64,000 nucleotides of DNA, taken from positions 388,001-452,000 of the forward strand of contig NZ_KV917381.1 of NCBI RefSeq assembly GCF_002019795.1, given 5' to 3'. The notes under the pieces were generated by a model. The model was not told the origin of the DNA, did no database searches, and saw nothing but the letters and a program-made list of their open reading frames with translations. The translations under genes were made by a program, and so were the position numbers. This document shows positions 53,034 through 61,829 of the stretch, one piece after another. How positions within the stretch are numbered: the stretch's first letter is position 1; each line of letters opens with the position of its first letter. The stretch is from Bacillus alkalicellulosilyticus (GTDB taxonomy: Bacteria > Bacillota > Bacilli > Bacillales > Bacillaceae_F).

Positions 53034-53655
53034 AAAAAAATACTATGTAGTCTGGAACGGGAGAAATACTGGAATATTTGATACATGGGCAGAATGTGAA
53101 AAACAAGTCAAAGGTTTTCAAGGCGCAAAATTCAAGTCGTTTCCAACTAAAACAGAAGCCGAACTAGCATTCAAAGGTGGTTCAGCACCAAAATCAAGTT
53201 CAAGTAAAGGAAGAATAAAGAAACAACCAGTAGATTTGGAGAACGAAGAAGTCATTTGGGACAGCGTATCTGTTGATGTAGGGTGCAGAGGAAATCCTGG
53301 AATCGTTGAATACAAAGGAGTTCATACAAAAACGGGTGAAATTATTTTTGCACACGATGAAATCCATATTGGTACAAACAACATGGGCGAATTTCTTGCT
53401 ATCGTTCATGCACTTGCCTATTTGAAGCAAAGAGGGGAGACGACTCCTGTGTATTCTGATTCTGAAACGGCGATTAAATGGGTCCGTTCAAAAAAAGCAA
53501 ACTCTACGCTAAAGCGAGATAAAGACACTGAATACATCTGGTCGCTTGTGGATAGAGCCGAGAAATGGTTGCAGACGAATGCATATGAAAATAAAATTCT
53601 GAAATGGAAAACGGAAAAATGGGGAGAAATTAAAGCGGATTACGGAAGAAAGTAA
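53026..53655 (+). CDS. rnhA: ribonuclease H1 with N-terminal hybrid-binding domain
   Basis: The 209-residue enzyme begins with the RNA/DNA hybrid-binding domain (YYVVWNGRNTGIFDTW...GAKFKSFPTKTEAE). After a basic, Ser-rich linker comes the RNase H fold with all four acidic metal ligands: D84 in SVDVGCRGNPG, E in NNMGEFLAI, D in YSDSETAIKWV, and D in the final IKADYGRK. It closely resembles the B. halodurans enzyme used in structural work, by recall, and so helps place the organism. It removes RNA from hybrids. Confidence 0.93.
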   Translation: MSKKKYYVVWNGRNTGIFDTWAECEKQVKGFQGAKFKSFPTKTEAELAFKGGSAPKSSSSKGRIKKQPVDLENEEVIWDSVSVDVGCRGNPGIVEYKGVHTKTGEIIFAHDEIHIGTNNMGEFLAIVHALAYLKQRGETTPVYSDSETAIKWVRSKKANSTLKRDKDTEYIWSLVDRAEKWLQTNAYENKILKWKTEKWGEIKADYGRK

Positions 53656-53674
53656 GAATGAAGGAGAGATAAGA

Positions 53675-55045
53675 ATGGGTACATTTGCGACATTACTTCA
53701 GAAACAAAGAGCTTATTTTTTTGATGGCGAACCGAAAGACGTTGAATTTCGAATTGAACAAATAAAAAAGCTAAAAAGCATGATTAAAGAAAATGAACAA
53801 GAGATTCTCACGGCCTTAAAACAAGATTTAAATAAATCTGAGCATGAAGCTTTTCTTACGGAGATTAGTTATTTATATAGTGAGATAAATGAAGTTTTGA
53901 AGAATATTCGCAAATGGGTAAAACCCGTAAAAGTCCGAACAACTCTAACAAACGTCGGTTCTAAAAGTATGATATATCGCGTTCCCTATGGGGTCACCTT
54001 AATCATTGCCCCTTGGAATTATCCATTTCAATTAGCCATTGCTCCGTTAATTGGTGCCATAGCTGCTGGGAATTGCGCTGTCATTAAACCATCTGAACAT
54101 ACGCCGCATACATCTCGTCTCGTCCATCAATTGATAAGCAAACACTTCGATGAAAAATATGTTGCTGTTGTAGAAGGTGAAGTTGAAACAAGCCAAGCCC
54201 TTTTAGAAGAAAGGTTTGACCATATTTTTTTCACTGGAAGTGTCGAGGTTGGTAAGTTAGTAATGGAAGCAGCAGCAAAGTATCTAACTCCTGTTACATT
54301 GGAGCTGGGTGGGAAAAGTCCTACGATTATTCACGATGATGCAAACATTGACTTGGCTGCAAAACGAATAGTGTGGGGGAAATTCATTAATGCTGGACAA
54401 ACGTGCATAGCTCCAGATTATCTTTTAGTTCAAGAAACGGTGAAAACAGCATTTTTAAAGAAGCTCGTACATTATATTGAAGAAATGTATGGCGATGAAA
54501 CGATGTTGGCTGACAGATACCCAACCATTGTCAACGAAAAGCATGTCGACAGGCTAGAAAGTTATTTATATAATGGCACAGTTCTTCATGGGGGGCATAT
54601 TGATAAGGACAAGCGCTGGGTAGCACCAACGATTCTCGATGATGTCCAATTGGATTCGCCTGTGATGAAAGAAGAGATATTTGGACCTATCCTACCAGTG
54701 TTAACGTATAAGACGATTGAACAGGCTATTGATATTATAAGAGACCGTCCGAACCCACTAGCCTTATATCTATTTACAGAAGATAGACAATTACAAGAAA
54801 CGATCATTGAGCAAGTTTCCTTTGGTGGAGGCTGTATCAATGATACGGTGTACCATTTTGCTTCTCCAGATATGCCGTTTGGAGGAGTTGGAGAAAGTGG
54901 ACATGGGGCTTATCATGGAGAGCGTAGCTTTTTAACCTTTTCCCATGAGAAAAGCATACTAAGACAAACGACCAAGTTTGATATTCCCCTTCGATATCTT
55001 CATAAAAAAGGGACATATGCACTTGTTAAAAAGTTACTTTCTTAA
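53675..55045 (+). CDS. ywdH: class 3-type aldehyde dehydrogenase, YwdH-like
   Basis: The 456-residue NAD(P)-dependent enzyme has the general-base E210 (VTLELGGKSPT), nucleophile C244 (NAGQTCIAPDYLLV), the PWNYPFQL cofactor motif, and EEIFGPILPV. The short length and the C-terminal extension fit ALDH3-type enzymes such as B. subtilis YwdH (about 456). It oxidises fatty or aromatic aldehydes. It follows rnhA by 19 bp. Start behind GAAGGAGAG. Confidence 0.88.
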   Translation: MGTFATLLQKQRAYFFDGEPKDVEFRIEQIKKLKSMIKENEQEILTALKQDLNKSEHEAFLTEISYLYSEINEVLKNIRKWVKPVKVRTTLTNVGSKSMIYRVPYGVTLIIAPWNYPFQLAIAPLIGAIAAGNCAVIKPSEHTPHTSRLVHQLISKHFDEKYVAVVEGEVETSQALLEERFDHIFFTGSVEVGKLVMEAAAKYLTPVTLELGGKSPTIIHDDANIDLAAKRIVWGKFINAGQTCIAPDYLLVQETVKTAFLKKLVHYIEEMYGDETMLADRYPTIVNEKHVDRLESYLYNGTVLHGGHIDKDKRWVAPTILDDVQLDSPVMKEEIFGPILPVLTYKTIEQAIDIIRDRPNPLALYLFTEDRQLQETIIEQVSFGGGCINDTVYHFASPDMPFGGVGESGHGAYHGERSFLTFSHEKSILRQTTKFDIPLRYLHKKGTYALVKKLLS

Positions 55046-55120
55046 TAATAATTATCAATTAGTATTGACTTTAAACTGTGATCTCGGGTACACTTACAGT
55101 ATAATCAATAATGATTCTAA
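55043..55120 (+). promoter_or_regulatory. Fur box, promoter and second Fur-like site
   Basis: TAATAATAATTATCA at 55043-55057 matches the 7-1-7 Fur consensus TGATAATNATTATCA at 13 of 14 fixed positions. A -35 TTGACT (55065-55070) and -10 TACACT (55089-55094, 18-bp spacer) follow, with an alternative -10 TATAAT at 55100-55105. A weaker Fur-like site, CAATAATGATTCTAA (55106-55120), overlaps the expected start. Confidence 0.55.
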
Positions 55121-55211
55121 TTAAGTAATACATCATTTTCGGTTATTCTTTACCTATTCTCGAACAATCTATTGTTGAGTGTCGACCACATCGGATCGAT
55201 GCTCTTTTTTT
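55102..55211 (+). ncRNA. candidate Fur-regulated small RNA
   Basis: About 100-110 nt lie between the promoter and a good intrinsic terminator (GAGTGTCGA / TCGATGCTC and TTTTTTT, 55177-55211). There is no plausible ORF. An inner hairpin AACAAT/ATTGTT (about 55163-55176) is present. The downstream sspH gene has its own sporulation-type promoter region after the terminator, so this is an independent transcript. The layout recalls FsrA, the iron-sparing RNA of B. subtilis, but sequence similarity was not checked and C-rich motifs are few. Confidence 0.45.
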
Positions 55212-55278
55212 GTGTCCGTATACGCAAATAAAAACAACAAATAATAAATAGGGAGAAAAAACAAAGGAGATGAACAAC

Positions 55279-55458
55279 ATGGACGCTCAAAGAGCACAAG
55301 AACTTTCAGAATCACCTAAAATGGCCAATGTCACGTACAATGGCCAACGTATTTTCATTGAACATGTCGATGAAACCCAAGGACAAGCAACAATCCACCC
55401 GATAGATGACCCTACTCAAAAACTAAGTGTTTCTGTAAACGAATTAACTGAACAGTAG
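55279..55458 (+). CDS. sspH: small acid-soluble spore protein SspH
   Basis: ATG 55279 is chosen because AAGGAGATG precedes it. The 59-residue protein (MDAQRAQELSESP, NVTYNGQRIFIEHVDE) matches the H-type SASP family. These are minor forespore core proteins. A sigma-G-like GTATA element with AAATAATA about 20 bp on lies just upstream. Terminator follows. Confidence 0.93.
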   Translation: MDAQRAQELSESPKMANVTYNGQRIFIEHVDETQGQATIHPIDDPTQKLSVSVNELTEQ

Positions 55459-55474
55459 AAGGAAGTTACTGTAT

Positions 55475-55512
55475 GAAGGGTGGGACAAAAGGTTGTTGCC
55501 CCACCTTCTTTC
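55475..55512 (+). terminator. intrinsic terminator (GACAAAAGG family variant)
   Basis: GAAGGGTGGG pairs with CCCACCTTC around GACAAAAGGTTG, followed by TTTC. Confidence 0.75.
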
Positions 55513-55532
55513 ACTTTGCTTTATTTCTAAAG

Positions 55533-55663
55533 GACCCTGAGTCCTCTATTCTCTTAAAAACGATGAGATTTACCCTGATTTTCAAGAAATAAGGTCTCTG
55601 GTGTCCGTTACAGCTAAAAAAATCGAAAAAAACGTAAAATAGAGGCTCTCATGTCCGTTACGT
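55533..55663. repeat. TGTCCG repeat cluster, family B (one inverted, two direct units)
   Basis: A reverse unit (GGACCCTGAGTCCTCTATT, from about 55533) is followed by forward units with GTCCGTTAC at 55603 and 55653, 50 bp apart. AAGAAATAAGGTCTC (from 55585) is matched by the reverse complement of 19713-19731. With family A this fills the 345-bp gene-free gap 55459-55803. Confidence 0.65.
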
Positions 55664-55691
55664 AGGTGTGTTAGAAGCAAACTCAAGAAGG

Positions 55692-55775
55692 GCACTGGCT
55701 CGCTCGCTACGCGTCAAACAAAAGAAACCCACATTTGTTTGACTTTAAAAACTGGTAGCGGCTTCGCTCAGTGCT
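55692..55775. repeat. nested palindromic repeat, family A copy 2
   Basis: It aligns end to end with 7240-7325: GCACTGGCTCGCTCGCTAC, GTCAAACAA...TTGTTTGAC, GGTAGCGGCTTCGCTCAGTGC. Mismatches in one arm and conserved inner pairing suggest structure is kept. Confidence 0.7.
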
Positions 55776-55776
55776 A

Positions 55777-55805
55777 AAAGAAAAGCCATAAAGCGGCTTT
55801 TCTTT
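55777..55805 (-). terminator. intrinsic terminator of the amino acid ABC operon
   Basis: AAAGAAAAGCC pairs with GGCTTTTCTTT. On the minus strand it ends in a T-run and overlaps the last stop codon. Confidence 0.7.
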
Positions 55806-56526
55806 ACAAAATCTTGCTTAGGAAGGATTGGAGGCGGGGGTGTTTTGGGTTGGTGAAGATTTGACTTGGTTTGCCTTCCTCCATAAAGATTCCTTCGTCA
55901 ATAAAGAAGACGCGGTCGCTTACTTCACGGGCGAATCCCATTTCGTGTGTGACGACGACCATGGTCATTCCTTCTTCGGCTAGGTCTTTCATAACGGCTA
56001 ATACCTCGCCGACGAGTTCAGGATCAAGGGCTGACGTTGGTTCATCAAAGAGCATGACTTTTGGATTCATTGCAAGAGCTCGAGCGATGGCTACTCGTTG
56101 TTTCTGGCCGCCGGATAAACTAGAAGGATATACTTGGGCTTTATCAGAAAGTCCCACTTTATCTAACAGGGGGAGACATAATTTTTCTGCTTCTTGTTTC
56201 GTCATTCCTTTTACCTTCATGGGAGCGAGAGTGATGTTCTCAAGAACCGTCATATGCGGAAATAAGTTAAAGTGTTGAAAAACCATGCCTACCCTTGAAC
56301 GAACATCATTGATGTCTACTGAAGGGTCGGTTAATTCCGATCCATCAATTTCAATCGTTCCACCACTGATATCCTCAAGTAAATTTAAGCAACGTAAAAA
56401 CGTGCTTTTTCCAGACCCTGAAGGACCAATTACACAAACAACTTCTTTTTCATGGATTGTCGTTGATATTCCTTTTAACACTTCGGCATCACCAAATGAT
56501 TTCTTTAACTCTTTTACTGTAATCAC
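55804..56526 (-). CDS. polar amino acid ABC transporter ATP-binding protein
   Basis: The 240-residue ATPase has Walker [11 protein letters not shown]-loop, [15 protein letters not shown], Walker [15 protein letters not shown] and the switch His in [10 protein letters not shown]. It belongs to the GlnQ/ArtM group. GTG start overlaps the permease stop (TAGTG). It powers import with the permease and binding protein upstream on the minus strand. Substrate is probably a polar or basic amino acid. Confidence 0.9.
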   Translation of the reverse strand: MITVKELKKSFGDAEVLKGISTTIHEKEVVCVIGPSGSGKSTFLRCLNLLEDISGGTIEIDGSELTDPSVDINDVRSRVGMVFQHFNLFPHMTVLENITLAPMKVKGMTKQEAEKLCLPLLDKVGLSDKAQVYPSSLSGGQKQRVAIARALAMNPKVMLFDEPTSALDPELVGEVLAVMKDLAEEGMTMVVVTHEMGFAREVSDRVFFIDEGIFMEEGKPSQIFTNPKHPRLQSFLSKIL

Positions 56527-57185
56527 TAGACATCCAGCCTCCGTTCAATTCGACGCAAAATAATCATCGAAGGAATTGTAATGAGAAGATACATGATACA
56601 AATCATCAAATAGGGTTCATAATATACAAAGGTTGTACTTGCATATTGTTGGCCGACGTACATAATTTCCCCAACGGCGATTGCGGAGAACAAGGATGTA
56701 TCTTTTAAACTAATAATAAACTGGTTTCCGAGTGGAGGAATCATTCGTTTCACTGCCTGAGGCCAAACAATGTATCGCATTGTTTGAAAGGAGGAAAGCC
56801 CTAGTGAACGACCAGCTTCCGTTTGCCCTTTATTAATCGAATGAACGGAACCCCGGACAATTTCAGCAATGTATGCACCAGCATTCAATGCGATAGCAAT
56901 GATGGAAGCAGTCACTTTATCAAGGTTAATACCAGAAAGGTCGGATAAACCAAAATAGATAAAGAAGATTTGAGCAAGGATAGGAGTTCCTCGAATCACT
57001 TCAACATAAACCGTCGCGATACCATAGACAATTTTATTTTTTGATAACCGAGCCAGTCCCATAACTGAACCAATGATAAACCCAAAGAAGATCCCAACAA
57101 TCGTTATGAGTAACGTGAATTGTAACCCTTTAAGTAAAAAGGGGAAAATTCCAGTAATATGATTGATATCCGGCAAAGCATTCAC
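56526..57185 (-). CDS. polar amino acid ABC transporter permease
   Basis: The 219-residue permease has five TM helices and the EAA loop '[32 protein letters not shown]' typical of HisM/GlnP-type subunits. Length equals ArtQ of B. subtilis (219). It overlaps the ATPase gene by 1 nt and follows the binding-protein gene after an attenuator-like hairpin. Confidence 0.9.
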   Translation of the reverse strand: MNALPDINHITGIFPFLLKGLQFTLLITIVGIFFGFIIGSVMGLARLSKNKIVYGIATVYVEVIRGTPILAQIFFIYFGLSDLSGINLDKVTASIIAIALNAGAYIAEIVRGSVHSINKGQTEAGRSLGLSSFQTMRYIVWPQAVKRMIPPLGNQFIISLKDTSLFSAIAVGEIMYVGQQYASTTFVYYEPYLMICIMYLLITIPSMIILRRIERRLDV

Positions 57186-57226
57186 CTCACTTGTAGAAAT
57201 TAAAAGAAGTCGATATTGTTTTAAAA

Positions 57227-57259
57227 GCCTTACAATGAGCCATCATCTCATCGTAAGGC
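57227..57259 (-). terminator. attenuator-like hairpin between binding protein and permease genes
   Basis: On the minus strand, GCCTTACGATGAG pairs with CTCATTGTAAGGC, followed by TTTT. Partial termination here would give more binding protein than permease, as is common in such operons. Confidence 0.65.
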
Positions 57260-57278
57260 GTGTAGGAACTAGCCCAAC

Positions 57279-58142
57279 TTACATTCCGTCAGGGCGCTCG
57301 TTAAACCATTTTTCATATATGTCAGCGTATGTTCCATTCTCTTTTAACGTTGTCAATGCATCATCAATGACATCACGTAAAGGGGACCCTTTAGGAAAGG
57401 CAATTCCGTACTGCTCACCTGTTAATGTGTCACCAACAATTTTTAACTGACCGCCACCTTCAGTTGAGGCATAGTATTGAACGTTAGGGACATCATATAT
57501 CGTTGCATCTGCACGACCAGCAATGACGTTTTGGTATGCCTCTGTTATTTGTGGAAAGGCTTCTGGAATCGCCTCTGTGTTTTCTATGATATACGTTTCA
57601 CTTGTTGAACCTACCCGTGTCGTTACCGTTTTACCGGCTAGGTCGTCAACAGACTGAATATCTTCGTTGTCAACGTGGACAGCAACAACAAGACCCGCAT
57701 CATAGTAAGGTTGAGAGAAGTCGATGTTTTCTTTTCTCTCCTCAGTGATCGTCATTCCTGCGATACCGATATCAAAGCGGCCGGACCCCATGCCAGCAAC
57801 AATTCCAGAAAACTCCAATGTTTCAATCTCAATGTTTATTCCTGCTTCTTCTGCAAGAGCATTAATTAAGTCGATGTCAAATCCGATTAGTTCACCAGAA
57901 TCTTGGTCTAAAAATTCAAATGGTACATAGTTCGTATCCGTAGCTACCGTGTACACATCTTTTTCCCAATCGGCTGCAGCTTCTTCTTCCTCTTCTTGTC
58001 CCTCATCTGTACTTTCAGTTTCTTCAACATCTGGACTTTCTGGTTCTGCTTCATTGCTAGTAGTATCCTCACTCGTACCACAGGCAGCTAGCACTAGCAT
58101 TAAAAATAGTAAAAATGCAAAATAACTTTTTTTCCTCATCAA
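57279..58142 (-). CDS. amino acid ABC transporter substrate-binding lipoprotein
   Basis: The 287-residue lipoprotein has a lipobox (LVLAACG, Cys about 21). A very acidic Glu/Asp/Ser linker of about 40 residues follows, as in alkaliphiles. The SBP_bac_3 domain comes next: YVPFEFLDQDSGELIGFDIDLINALAEEAG, IAGMTITEERKENIDFSQPYY. First gene of the three-gene operon. Binding to Arg, Gln or Cys is possible; the linker does not decide it. Confidence 0.9.
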   Translation of the reverse strand: MMRKKSYFAFLLFLMLVLAACGTSEDTTSNEAEPESPDVEETESTDEGQEEEEEAAADWEKDVYTVATDTNYVPFEFLDQDSGELIGFDIDLINALAEEAGINIEIETLEFSGIVAGMGSGRFDIGIAGMTITEERKENIDFSQPYYDAGLVVAVHVDNEDIQSVDDLAGKTVTTRVGSTSETYIIENTEAIPEAFPQITEAYQNVIAGRADATIYDVPNVQYYASTEGGGQLKIVGDTLTGEQYGIAFPKGSPLRDVIDDALTTLKENGTYADIYEKWFNERPDGM

Positions 58143-58340
58143 ATTCCCCCTTATTTTTGGCTCGTTTACATGTATAAGCTTTATCGTAAAATATTATTAC
58201 ACCGAATTTACAAAATAGAAATTTCTACAAGAAAAGAGGAATCTCGAAAAAATAAAGGTGTACCCGCTCTTTTTGTTGAAATAGTAGTACTAAATTTGAA
58301 GTGTCAACCAGTTCTAACAGGAAAGAGGAGGCGGGGTGTG

Positions 58341-59222
58341 ATGTGGAATCATAAAGTAAGGATAAAGAAGCCTTACAATTACATGAGTATGTTAGAACGA
58401 CTTGCTACGGATCCTCTTGTAAGCGTTAGGATTGAACAAGCTAGCGTTAAAGTTCCAATTCCTCAACAAAACAAAATCGCTACCGTATCTTTCAGTGAGA
58501 GCAATGACCAGGTAAGTGCTTTCATCGAAAGTAGCGGGGAAAAAGATACAGTTTTACATAGACTATCTCAAATCTTTTGGTGGGAAAGAGATTTACAAAG
58601 AGTCGCTGACCACTTTACCGAGACAAAACTGTCGACATTATTTGATTGTTTTTTTGGCACGCCTCTTGTCAGTGAATTTGAGGAGTACGGTTGTTTGATG
58701 AAAACAATTATTCATCAACAATTAAATTTGAAATTTGCACATACGTTGACTTTACGATTTGTTCATACATATGGGGAGCAAAAAGACGGCGTTTGGTTTT
58801 ACCCAACACCGGAAATTGTAAGTTACCTTACTGTGGAAGAATTAAGAAATTTACAGTTTAGCGAAAGGAAAGCTCAGTATGTGATAGATACCTCGCGTCT
58901 AATTATCGAGGGTAAACTAGATTTACAATCGTTACCCGAAAAAGAAGACGAAGAGATTATAGAAGAACTTATGAAGATACGAGGAATTGGGAGATGGACT
59001 GCAGAAAACTATCTGATGTTTGCTTTAGGAAGAATGGACCACTTGCCTGCGGCTGATATTGGCATTCAGAATGCGATGAAATCACTCTACCAATTAAAAC
59101 AAAAGCCAACCAAAGATGAAATTATTGAACTTGCAACAACATGGACGCCGTTTCGAACGTATGCCGCACTTTACCTGTGGTTAAGCATTGAACGTCCACA
59201 ATATGTTCAAAAAGGAAGATAA
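58341..59222 (+). CDS. yfjP: DNA-3-methyladenine glycosylase-like (HhH-GPD), YfjP-like
   Basis: The start is ATG 58341 (or GTG 58338) behind AGGAGG; the longer open frame upstream has no ribosome site. The 293-residue protein has an AlkA-like N-terminal beta domain, then the HhH-GPD domain: IIHQQLNLKFA, LMKIRGIGRWTAENYLM (hairpin) and LPAADIGIQNA with the catalytic Asp. It removes alkylated bases from DNA. Size is close to B. subtilis YfjP (about 287). Confidence 0.85.
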   Translation: MWNHKVRIKKPYNYMSMLERLATDPLVSVRIEQASVKVPIPQQNKIATVSFSESNDQVSAFIESSGEKDTVLHRLSQIFWWERDLQRVADHFTETKLSTLFDCFFGTPLVSEFEEYGCLMKTIIHQQLNLKFAHTLTLRFVHTYGEQKDGVWFYPTPEIVSYLTVEELRNLQFSERKAQYVIDTSRLIIEGKLDLQSLPEKEDEEIIEELMKIRGIGRWTAENYLMFALGRMDHLPAADIGIQNAMKSLYQLKQKPTKDEIIELATTWTPFRTYAALYLWLSIERPQYVQKGR

Positions 59223-59226
59223 CAAT

Positions 59227-59850
59227 ATGGCAAATTTAATATTTATTATAGGTGGCGTAATAATCGTCTTAGCTTTTATGTTTGATGGATTAAGGTTAAT
59301 TAAAAATCAAGGTGTAGTAACGGAGGGGAAATGGGGTCACATTTTTGGTTTTGTTCTATTTACATGTGGTTCTTTACTTAATTATGATCCATATTTGAAA
59401 TGGGCGGTATTTGGACTTTTTGCGATTACGTTAATAATTACAATTTATAGAATAAGAAAAATAGGAAATATAACGATTTATTATACAACGGAAGAAAAAG
59501 TAAAAGAGATTATAGAAAAAGTACTGTCTCATCACAACATCTTATACCGTTATGAAGCGACGAAAACAGACGTATCATGGAATGATGGCATTTATGAAAT
59601 GATAGACTATGAAACAACCATCACAATAAGTTCACCAAGTACCGATGAAGGAGAAAAAAAGCAGCATTACACAGTAGACTTTAAAAAGAGTTCTAGTTTT
59701 CCAGATATAGAAGTGTTAAAAGAAGAATTATTGTTATCATTTAGAGAAGCAAATGAAGAGAAATCGTTTATGAAACAAAAAATTATACACTTTGTTTTGC
59801 CACCCATTGGTGTCCTACTAGTCATATTGTTCTTAAATTCAATCAGTTAA
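59227..59850 (+). CDS. membrane protein of unknown function
   Basis: ATG 59227 follows AAGGAAG, 4 nt after the glycosylase stop. The 207-residue protein has three N-terminal TM helices (about 3-20, 37-52, 58-76), a soluble alpha/beta region (VKEIIEKVLSHHNILYRYEAT...) and a final TM helix (about 185-204). No family recognised. Confidence 0.65.
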   Translation: MANLIFIIGGVIIVLAFMFDGLRLIKNQGVVTEGKWGHIFGFVLFTCGSLLNYDPYLKWAVFGLFAITLIITIYRIRKIGNITIYYTTEEKVKEIIEKVLSHHNILYRYEATKTDVSWNDGIYEMIDYETTITISSPSTDEGEKKQHYTVDFKKSSSFPDIEVLKEELLLSFREANEEKSFMKQKIIHFVLPPIGVLLVILFLNSIS

Positions 59851-59885
59851 TAGCTTTTAATCTAACCATTAAAGGAGATACGAAG

Positions 59886-60932
59886 ATGTTTTTTACTAAA
59901 AAAAAGGACTTTGCTATTCCTGAAACAGGAATTTCAAAGGTAGAAAGAGTACCGATAGGTGGTATTGAACAAACAATCCTTCTTCAAGGAGAATCGCTCG
60001 ATTTACCCGTTTTGTTATTTTTACATGGAGGGCCGTCTTTGCCGACGCCTGGTGTTTCATCAAAAGGGCAAGATTACACAATTGTAACGAACACAAAAGA
60101 ACTGGTAAAGCATTTCATTGTCGTGTTCTGGGATCAACGTGGAACAGGGAAATCATATCATAAACATATATCACAAGATTCAATGAACCTTGAGCAGTTT
60201 ATTTCTGATGCGAAGGAATTGACAGAATATCTATGTGATAGATTTCAGCAATCCAAACTATTTCTAGTAGGACATTCTTGGGGAAGTGTGATTGGTTTAC
60301 ATTTAGCTAACCGCTTTCCTGAAAAATATCATTCTTATATAGGTGTTTCGCAAATTGTAAATTGGGCTGAAAACGATAAACTTTGTATGGAATGGGCTAA
60401 AGAGGAAGCTCGTAAAAGGAACCATAAGCAAGCTTTAAAAGAACTAGAAGCCGTTGGTGAACCTCCTTTTACAGAAAGCTTTCAGCAATGGGGTGTTCTG
60501 CGAAAATGGCAAGGGAGTTTTAAGTCTATGGTATACAAAGACGAAAATACGAAAGCTCCATCTATTGCAAAAGTAGCGTTACATATGCTTCGGTCTGAAG
60601 AGTACAGTTTTATCGATATGTATAATACTTTTGCCAAAGGGTTTCCGCTAGTGTATCACCTTACAATGATAGAGGATTTCGCAACGGTCCATTTTCAACA
60701 GACGGCACCACAATTAAAGCTCCCAGTTACTTTTATCCATGGTGAAAAGGATGTTCATGTATTTGGTTCTCTTGTCGAAGACTATTTTAATAGAGTTGAT
60801 GCTTTAAAAGGAAAGCGACTGTTGTGGTTACCCGTATCTTCCCACGTTTTTCATGAAGATGACACGAAGAAGATAGAGCAATATCTTATCGAGGAATTGA
60901 AACATAGTAAGGCAGAAGAATATTCAGCATAG
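59886..60932 (+). CDS. alpha/beta hydrolase (proline iminopeptidase-like)
   Basis: The 348-residue enzyme has the oxyanion motif LFLHGGPSLPTPG, the DQRGTGKS turn seen in prolyl iminopeptidases, and the nucleophile elbow GHSWGS. The likely acid is the Asp in IHGEKDVHVFG and the likely base is a His near VSSHVFHED. Cytosolic hydrolase, substrate unknown. It follows the membrane protein gene by 35 bp and is 10 bp before a small membrane protein gene. Confidence 0.8.
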   Translation: MFFTKKKDFAIPETGISKVERVPIGGIEQTILLQGESLDLPVLLFLHGGPSLPTPGVSSKGQDYTIVTNTKELVKHFIVVFWDQRGTGKSYHKHISQDSMNLEQFISDAKELTEYLCDRFQQSKLFLVGHSWGSVIGLHLANRFPEKYHSYIGVSQIVNWAENDKLCMEWAKEEARKRNHKQALKELEAVGEPPFTESFQQWGVLRKWQGSFKSMVYKDENTKAPSIAKVALHMLRSEEYSFIDMYNTFAKGFPLVYHLTMIEDFATVHFQQTAPQLKLPVTFIHGEKDVHVFGSLVEDYFNRVDALKGKRLLWLPVSSHVFHEDDTKKIEQYLIEELKHSKAEEYSA

Positions 60933-60942
60933 GAGGAAAAAA

Positions 60943-61164
60943 GTGAAGTTATTAGGAGCAATGATAGCAGCAATTCTAGTTGGGAGTTTAATCTTCCTTG
61001 GTCCTGTTGGAATGTATCTTCTCGGTGCCATCGTCATTGGAGTTTTATTCCGGTGTTATGTTTTACTTGTGGATATACACAAACGACTGTCATCTATTAC
61101 AAAAACCCCAGATAAAGTAGAAGAAGCGTATGAAAACTATATGAAAGCAAAACAAGAGAGGTAA
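60943..61164 (+). CDS. small membrane protein of unknown function
   Basis: The 73-residue protein starts at GTG after AGGAGG. It has two close TM helices (about 3-21, 24-45) and a charged helical tail (HKRLSSITKTPDKVEEAYENYMKAKQER). No family recognised. Probably co-transcribed with the hydrolase. Confidence 0.65.
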   Translation: MKLLGAMIAAILVGSLIFLGPVGMYLLGAIVIGVLFRCYVLLVDIHKRLSSITKTPDKVEEAYENYMKAKQER

Positions 61165-61188
61165 ATAGATTGACAGAGTTGAATAGCT

Positions 61189-61233
61189 AAGGGTGTGACA
61201 AAAGGTTGTACGGAACCTTTTGTCACACCCTTT
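61189..61233. terminator. bidirectional intrinsic terminator (GACAAAAGG family)
   Basis: AAGGGTGTGACAAAAGGTT pairs with AACCTTTTGTCACACCCTT. It lies between convergent genes. Confidence 0.85.
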
Positions 61234-61591
61234 AAAATCCGACTTCAATTGATGCGACGACGATGTACATTAAGTCATTTTTGTCACCTTTATCCTTTAA
61301 GATGACACCACTTGTTGTAGCCATTCCGCCTTTCATTGTTTCAATGGTTACGGTCCCATAAGGTAAAAGTTCTTTGATGGCATCTTCATCTAGCTTTTCC
61401 TCGTCAAACGGAATCGCAAGTTTTACATGTACCTTCATTTGATTAATATCATTGTCAGGCAGAGTTGAACGTAGTCCCGGCATTGAGTTGGAATGAATGG
61501 CGTTTTCGACAGCACGTTTTGCTGCTGTTGTCACATCTTGACCATGTAAATCGACACCCATTCCTGTTTGAATAAACATGATTTTCAACAT
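61232..61591 (-). CDS. Lin0512-family conserved protein
   Basis: The 119-residue protein matches the Lin0512 family pattern: IQTGMGVDLHGQDVTTAAKRAVENAI at the start, and a Gly-rich end with METMKGG-like KGGMATTSG. Cytosolic, function unknown. Family call is from recall of the motif. Monocistronic. Confidence 0.75.
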   Translation of the reverse strand: MLKIMFIQTGMGVDLHGQDVTTAAKRAVENAIHSNSMPGLRSTLPDNDINQMKVHVKLAIPFDEEKLDEDAIKELLPYGTVTIETMKGGMATTSGVILKDKGDKNDLMYIVVASIEVGF

Positions 61592-61787
61592 GTAATCACT
61601 CCTGTTTTCGTTATTATTCCTATTCCCATAATCATACCTAGTAAACCTTGTTAAATCGACATGTTTTCATGGCAATAAATCAACAATATAAGCGTGATAC
61701 TCTAAAACTCAACAGTTATTTCCCAGAAAATGATTGAATTCGTCGATTGCGGGAAATTGATGTATGTTAAAGAGGGAGAATCAAAGG

Positions 61788-61829
61788 AAAAAGCAAGAAT
61801 AGTCGAAATGTAGACTACTCTTGCTTTTG
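61788..61829. terminator. intrinsic terminator at the end of ureD
   Basis: AAAAGCAAGAATAGTC pairs with GACTACTCTTGCTTTT. It overlaps the last codons of ureD and would stop the minus-strand urease transcript. The 196 bp 61592-61787 hold nothing recognised. Confidence 0.7.

Noticed and set aside
58170-58340. Longer N-terminus of the DNA glycosylase
   Set aside because: The added 57 residues have no ribosome site and do not look like the family. AGGAGG sits just before 58338/58341.
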